A stretch of 44,937 bases of DNA from the NCBI GenBank assembly GCA_965371225.1, contig CBDUXP010000031.1, positions 1 through 44,937 of the forward strand, given 5' to 3'. The stretch comes from CBDUXP01 sp965371225 [NCBI: uncultured bacterium] (GTDB taxonomy: Bacteria; Abyssobacteria; SURF-5; CBDUXP01). Each line of letters begins with the position of its first letter. Positions within the stretch are counted from its first letter, which is position 1. A model generated the notes under the pieces. That model had not been told where the DNA came from. It saw only the letters and a list, made by a program, of their open reading frames with translations, and searched no databases. The translations under genes were made by a program, and so were the position numbers. Below, in pieces: positions 42,234 to 44,937 of the stretch.

Positions 42234-42944
42234 ATGACTCAAGTTGTGCGTGTATGCATCGTGACGGCCGCGGTGGCGGCGATGGCCGGTGGCTGCAGCA
42301 ATCCGGCGGACAGCGTGCCCGCCGCGTCCGTTGGGGATTCGGTCCCTGCGGTTGAGACTTCCGAATCCCAACCGGTCCCGGCTCTGCCTGCCGGCGGGGC
42401 CGCGGGCCAATTCATCTTCGGTCAGGCGGATTCCAGCGTGAAGTTCGTCGGCTCAAAGGTGACGCGGAGCCACGACGGCGGGTTCGGCAAGTTCGCGGGG
42501 ACGATCCGTCTCGTCGATGGCACGCCCGAGGGGTCCCGCGTGCAGGTGGAGATCGACACCACCTCGCTCGGCGCGGATAATCCCAAGCTTACGGCGCATT
42601 TGCGCAGCGCGGACTTCTTCGACGTGAAGGCCTATCCGACCGCCACGTTCACGTCGACGCAGGTTACGGCGCAGGGCGCGGGACCCGAATACGCGATTAC
42701 GGGGAACCTGGAACTGAAGGGCGTCACGAAGAGCCTGACGTTTCCCGCGACCATCGACGTGGGTGAGGAGCGCGTGACCGTGCAGGCGGAATTCTCCTTC
42801 CGCCGCCGCGATTTCAACATCGTGTACGACGGTATGGCCAACGACCTGATCCGCGATGAAGTCGTCGTGCGCCTGAACATCGCTGCCACCCGCCCGCCGG
42901 CCGCCACCCCCGCGCCAGCCGCCGCGGGCGCCGACCCGACGTAG
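42234..42944 (+). CDS. YceI-like lipoprotein
   Basis: The product is a 236-residue precursor with a signal peptide ending in a lipobox-like MAGGCSN, lipidated at about residue 22, then an Ala/Pro/Ser-rich linker and a YceI domain (about 65-210). That domain shows GQADSSVKFVGSKVTRSHDGGFGKF, VQVEIDTTSLGADNPKLTAHL, DFFDVKAYPTATFTST and NLELKGVTKSLTFPATI, the standard YceI pattern of a lipocalin-like barrel that binds isoprenoids or amphiphiles. It is tethered to a membrane and probably faces the periplasm. The start ATG 42234 has AAAGGGG upstream. A Pro/Ala-rich tail follows the domain. Confidence 0.9.
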   Translation: MTQVVRVCIVTAAVAAMAGGCSNPADSVPAASVGDSVPAVETSESQPVPALPAGGAAGQFIFGQADSSVKFVGSKVTRSHDGGFGKFAGTIRLVDGTPEGSRVQVEIDTTSLGADNPKLTAHLRSADFFDVKAYPTATFTSTQVTAQGAGPEYAITGNLELKGVTKSLTFPATIDVGEERVTVQAEFSFRRRDFNIVYDGMANDLIRDEVVVRLNIAATRPPAATPAPAAAGADPT

Positions 42945-42970
42945 GCCCCGCGGCTCGGGGTTCTCGGCGG

Positions 42971-44937
42971 CTATTCCGGTTCGGGCAGGACGGCGGCCAG
43001 CCGCTGCTCGAACCCAGGGTCCGCGGTATAGCCGCGCGCGCGGGCGGCTTTCAGGTGGCGCCACGCTTCGCGCGGTTGGTTTTCCTCGAGTGCGGTGCGC
43101 GCCAGTTGGTAGTGCGGCGCGCCAAAGGCGGGATCGAGGGTCGCGGCCCGCTTCCACGCTTCGAGTGCCTCAGCACGTTGGCCGTTCTTCGCCAGGGCTA
43201 CCCCGAGCGTGTAGTGTGCGTAGGCGTTCGACGGGTCGAGGCGAATGGAGGCTTGGTAGGAGGCGATGCGATCCAGCAGGGCCTGCGTCGCCGCCTGGAC
43301 TTGCGCCAACCCCCTTTTTCCTTCCCCATGCTCCGGCTGCCGTTGCAGCGCTTCCTCGAACGCGGCCGTGGCCCGCCGCAGGTCTCCCCGGCGGTAGTGG
43401 AGGCTGCCGAGGTGCACGAGGGGCTCGACCGCGGACGGATGCGCATCGGCCAGGGCGCGATACAGGTCCATCGCCGCCTGCGGGCGCCCCCCGTCCACCA
43501 TGCCCTTCGCCACTGGGAGGAGGTCGGCCATCTTCGCGCCCATCCCGGCGGCGGCGAGGTACGCCTGGTCCGCTTCTGTCGATTGCCCCGCCTTCGCCAA
43601 CGCGCCGGCGAGCTGCATGCGCGCGGCGCCGTCCGTCGGACGCAGCCGCGCCACCTCGCGCTGCTGGGCGAGCGCGCCGGCCGTATCACCGGCGGCGGTG
43701 AGGGCCGCGACATAAGCGACCCGCACGTCCGCGTCCCGTGGTGCGAGCGCGATCGCCTGCTTGTACGCGTCCACCGCACCGGCCCGATCCCCCGCGCCGT
43801 CGAGCGCCCGGGCGAGCAACAGTTGCGTCCCGGGTGAGGTGGCGTCCCGCGCCACCGCGTGCTGCAGCGCTTCAACGGCGGCCTCCGCCTCTCCCTGCTC
43901 CAGCAGCGCGCGGCCGAGGGCAGCGTGCCACGCCGCATTCGTATCGTCCAACTCCAGCGCACCGTCGTATTCCGCAACGGCGTCGTCCAAGGCGCCTTGC
44001 GCGTGCAGACTGCTGGCCAAGCCGAACTGGGCCGCGGCGTCGTCCGGGTCGGTCTCAAGCAGCTCGCGGTATGCGGTCACCGCCTCGGCGTGTTGACCCG
44101 CCGTGGCCAGCGCGTTCGCGGCGAGGAGCTGCGCTTGGGCGTCGGCCTCTGGCTGCGCCTCCTCCGGTCCGGCCTGCGGCTCCTGTTGCGCCGGGAGTGG
44201 CACGGCCGGGGCCGGGGGGGCCGGGGCGCCGACGGGCTCCACCGGGCCGGGCCGGGGACCGAACTGCTGCCACGCGACGAACCCGCCCGCGCCCAGGCCA
44301 CCAAGCAGCACAAGCAGCAGCAAAGCGCGCACCGGACTGCGGCGGCGTTTCCCGGGCGCGCGGGGCTCGCGCGCGGGCCGCCGAGGCGGCGCGCGGCGCG
44401 CCGGTGGCGCAGGGGGTGGTTCCTTCTTTGGCTTGGCCGGAGGCTTAGGCGGCGGCTCGGGCGGCGGCGGTTCCGGATCAACCTGCTCTGCGGGGGGAGC
44501 GGCTGCCGCGGCTTCCGGCTCCGGTTCGGCCGGTGGCGGCGGGCGCCGCGGTTGCGCGGGCATGGCGACGCGGCGCCCGGGCGGTTGGGATGCAGCGGGT
44601 GGCTCGGGCGGAGCGGGGGCATCATGCGGTTCGACGGGCGCGTCGGGTTCCGGCTGCTCCGGCTCCGGTTCGGTCGGGGGCTCTGGGGGTGGTGGCGGTT
44701 CTTCCGCTGCCGGTTCGACCGGTGGCGGCGGGCGCCGTGGCTGGGCCGGCATGGCGACGCGGCCTCCCGCCTGCGGTGGCTCGGCGGGCGCTTCAGGCGC
44801 CGGCGGCTCCGGCTCGGGCGGCGGCGGTTCCGGCTCGGGCGGCGGCGGTTCCGGCTCGGGCGGCGGCGGTTCCGGTTGCGGGTCAACCTGCTCTGCGGGG
44901 GGAGCGGCTGCCGCGGCTTCCGGCTCCGGTTCGGCCG
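42971..44937 (-). CDS. Membrane TPR protein with Pro/Glu-rich N-terminal repeats (5' end beyond window)
   Basis: The frame is open from 44937 down to the stop at 42971, about 655 visible residues; the ATG at 44752 lies within a repeat (GRVAMPAQPRRPPPP) and is probably internal. The N-terminal part is Pro/Glu/Ala-rich with internal repeats. A transmembrane segment (about SPVRALLLLVLLGGLGAGGF) follows, then another Pro/Gln-rich stretch and about ten TPR units to the end. TPR regions mediate protein-protein contacts. So it is a bitopic protein with a disordered cytosolic arm and a periplasmic or extracellular TPR superhelix, or the reverse. It might act in envelope assembly or secretion. It converges on the YceI gene. 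Confidence 0.85.
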   Translation of the reverse strand, partial: AEPEPEAAAAAPPAEQVDPQPEPPPPEPEPPPPEPEPPPPEPEPPAPEAPAEPPQAGGRVAMPAQPRRPPPPVEPAAEEPPPPPEPPTEPEPEQPEPDAPVEPHDAPAPPEPPAASQPPGRRVAMPAQPRRPPPPAEPEPEAAAAAPPAEQVDPEPPPPEPPPKPPAKPKKEPPPAPPARRAPPRRPAREPRAPGKRRRSPVRALLLLVLLGGLGAGGFVAWQQFGPRPGPVEPVGAPAPPAPAVPLPAQQEPQAGPEEAQPEADAQAQLLAANALATAGQHAEAVTAYRELLETDPDDAAAQFGLASSLHAQGALDDAVAEYDGALELDDTNAAWHAALGRALLEQGEAEAAVEALQHAVARDATSPGTQLLLARALDGAGDRAGAVDAYKQAIALAPRDADVRVAYVAALTAAGDTAGALAQQREVARLRPTDGAARMQLAGALAKAGQSTEADQAYLAAAGMGAKMADLLPVAKGMVDGGRPQAAMDLYRALADAHPSAVEPLVHLGSLHYRRGDLRRATAAFEEALQRQPEHGEGKRGLAQVQAATQALLDRIASYQASIRLDPSNAYAHYTLGVALAKNGQRAEALEAWKRAATLDPAFGAPHYQLARTALEENQPREAWRHLKAARARGYTADPGFEQRLAAVLPEPE
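44478..44532. repeat. 55-bp direct repeat, copy 1 (in TPR gene)
   Basis: The block from 44478 (TCAACCTGCTCTGCGGGGGG onwards) is identical over 55 bp to 44883-44937, where the window ends. The spacing of 405 bp is 135 codons, so the repeats are in frame and encode the Pro/Glu-rich arm. The second copy may continue beyond the window. Confidence 0.85.
44818..44937. repeat. 21-bp tandem repeats and 55-bp repeat copy 2
   Basis: The 21-bp unit GGCGGCGGTTCCGGCTCGGG plus C is repeated about three times at roughly 44818-44877, encoding PEPEPPP-type heptads. Immediately after it the second copy of the 55-bp direct repeat (44883-44937) runs to the window end. This is a slippage-prone, probably length-variable, region. 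Confidence 0.75.

Overview
The window is GC-rich bacterial chromosome with short intergenic gaps, mostly in the 65-70% GC range by eye. Housekeeping genes (rpsP, ffh, the SRP RNA gene, dnaX, ybaB, fmt, rsmB, rpe, trxB, a chlamydial/plant-type enoyl-ACP reductase) show that it is chromosomal. Two spacers (3.6-4.8 kb and 5.2-5.8 kb) are packed with degenerate copies of ATCCGTGTTCATCTGTGG-type and CGCCAAGACGCCAAG-type elements. Such spacers are common in uncultured Planctomycetes/Verrucomicrobia/Hydrogenedentes-like genomes, so I lean towards that assemblage. This is weak evidence and no single gene settles the phylum.

Layout. (1) 1-2046, minus strand: ffh-rpsP, with S16 carrying a repetitive Ala/Glu/Lys-rich tail; a decayed second copy of the ffh promoter and 5' end lies just upstream. 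(2) 2.3-3.6 kb: one AT-richer AAA/STAND-type ATPase, probably acquired. (3) 3.6-5.8 kb: repeat spacers around a small membrane protein. (4) 5.8-9.5 kb: six genes encoding seven GFA/CENP-V zinc domains in tandem, split by one antisense membrane-anchored ORF, followed by an apparently structured non-coding stretch. (5) 10-20 kb: lipoprotein, hotdog thioesterase, a putative diiron four-helix protein, an HExxH membrane protein, FKBP isomerase, methyltransferases, a Coq4-like protein, esterase, GrpB and an S9 peptidase. (6) 19.9-20.9 kb: a redoxin gene whose active-site codon is an in-frame TGA followed by a bSECIS-like hairpin, almost certainly a selenoprotein. (7) 21-32 kb: RmlC-type epimerase, PPOX/F420-type enzyme, FabI, two TetR regulators with visible operators, TrxB, dienelactone hydrolase, Usp, Rpe, SDR, VOC protein and a PAF-acetylhydrolase-like hydrolase. 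(8) 32-39 kb, minus strand: amidase and the run dnaX-ybaB-fmt-rsmB-PASTA. (9) 39.3-40.8 kb: three DsrE-like genes facing the SRP RNA gene. (10) 40.8-44.9 kb: FMN reductase, pirin, YceI lipoprotein and a Pro/Glu-rich membrane TPR protein cut by the window end.

The SRP is represented by both its protein (Ffh) and its RNA. Thiol redox chemistry recurs: the selenocysteine redoxin, thioredoxin reductase, three DsrE-like proteins and the GFA array. The most unusual items are the selenoprotein with its recoding hairpin, the seven-domain GFA array, the uncharacterised protein with a diiron ligand pattern, and the duplicated ffh 5' region beside a foreign-looking ATPase.
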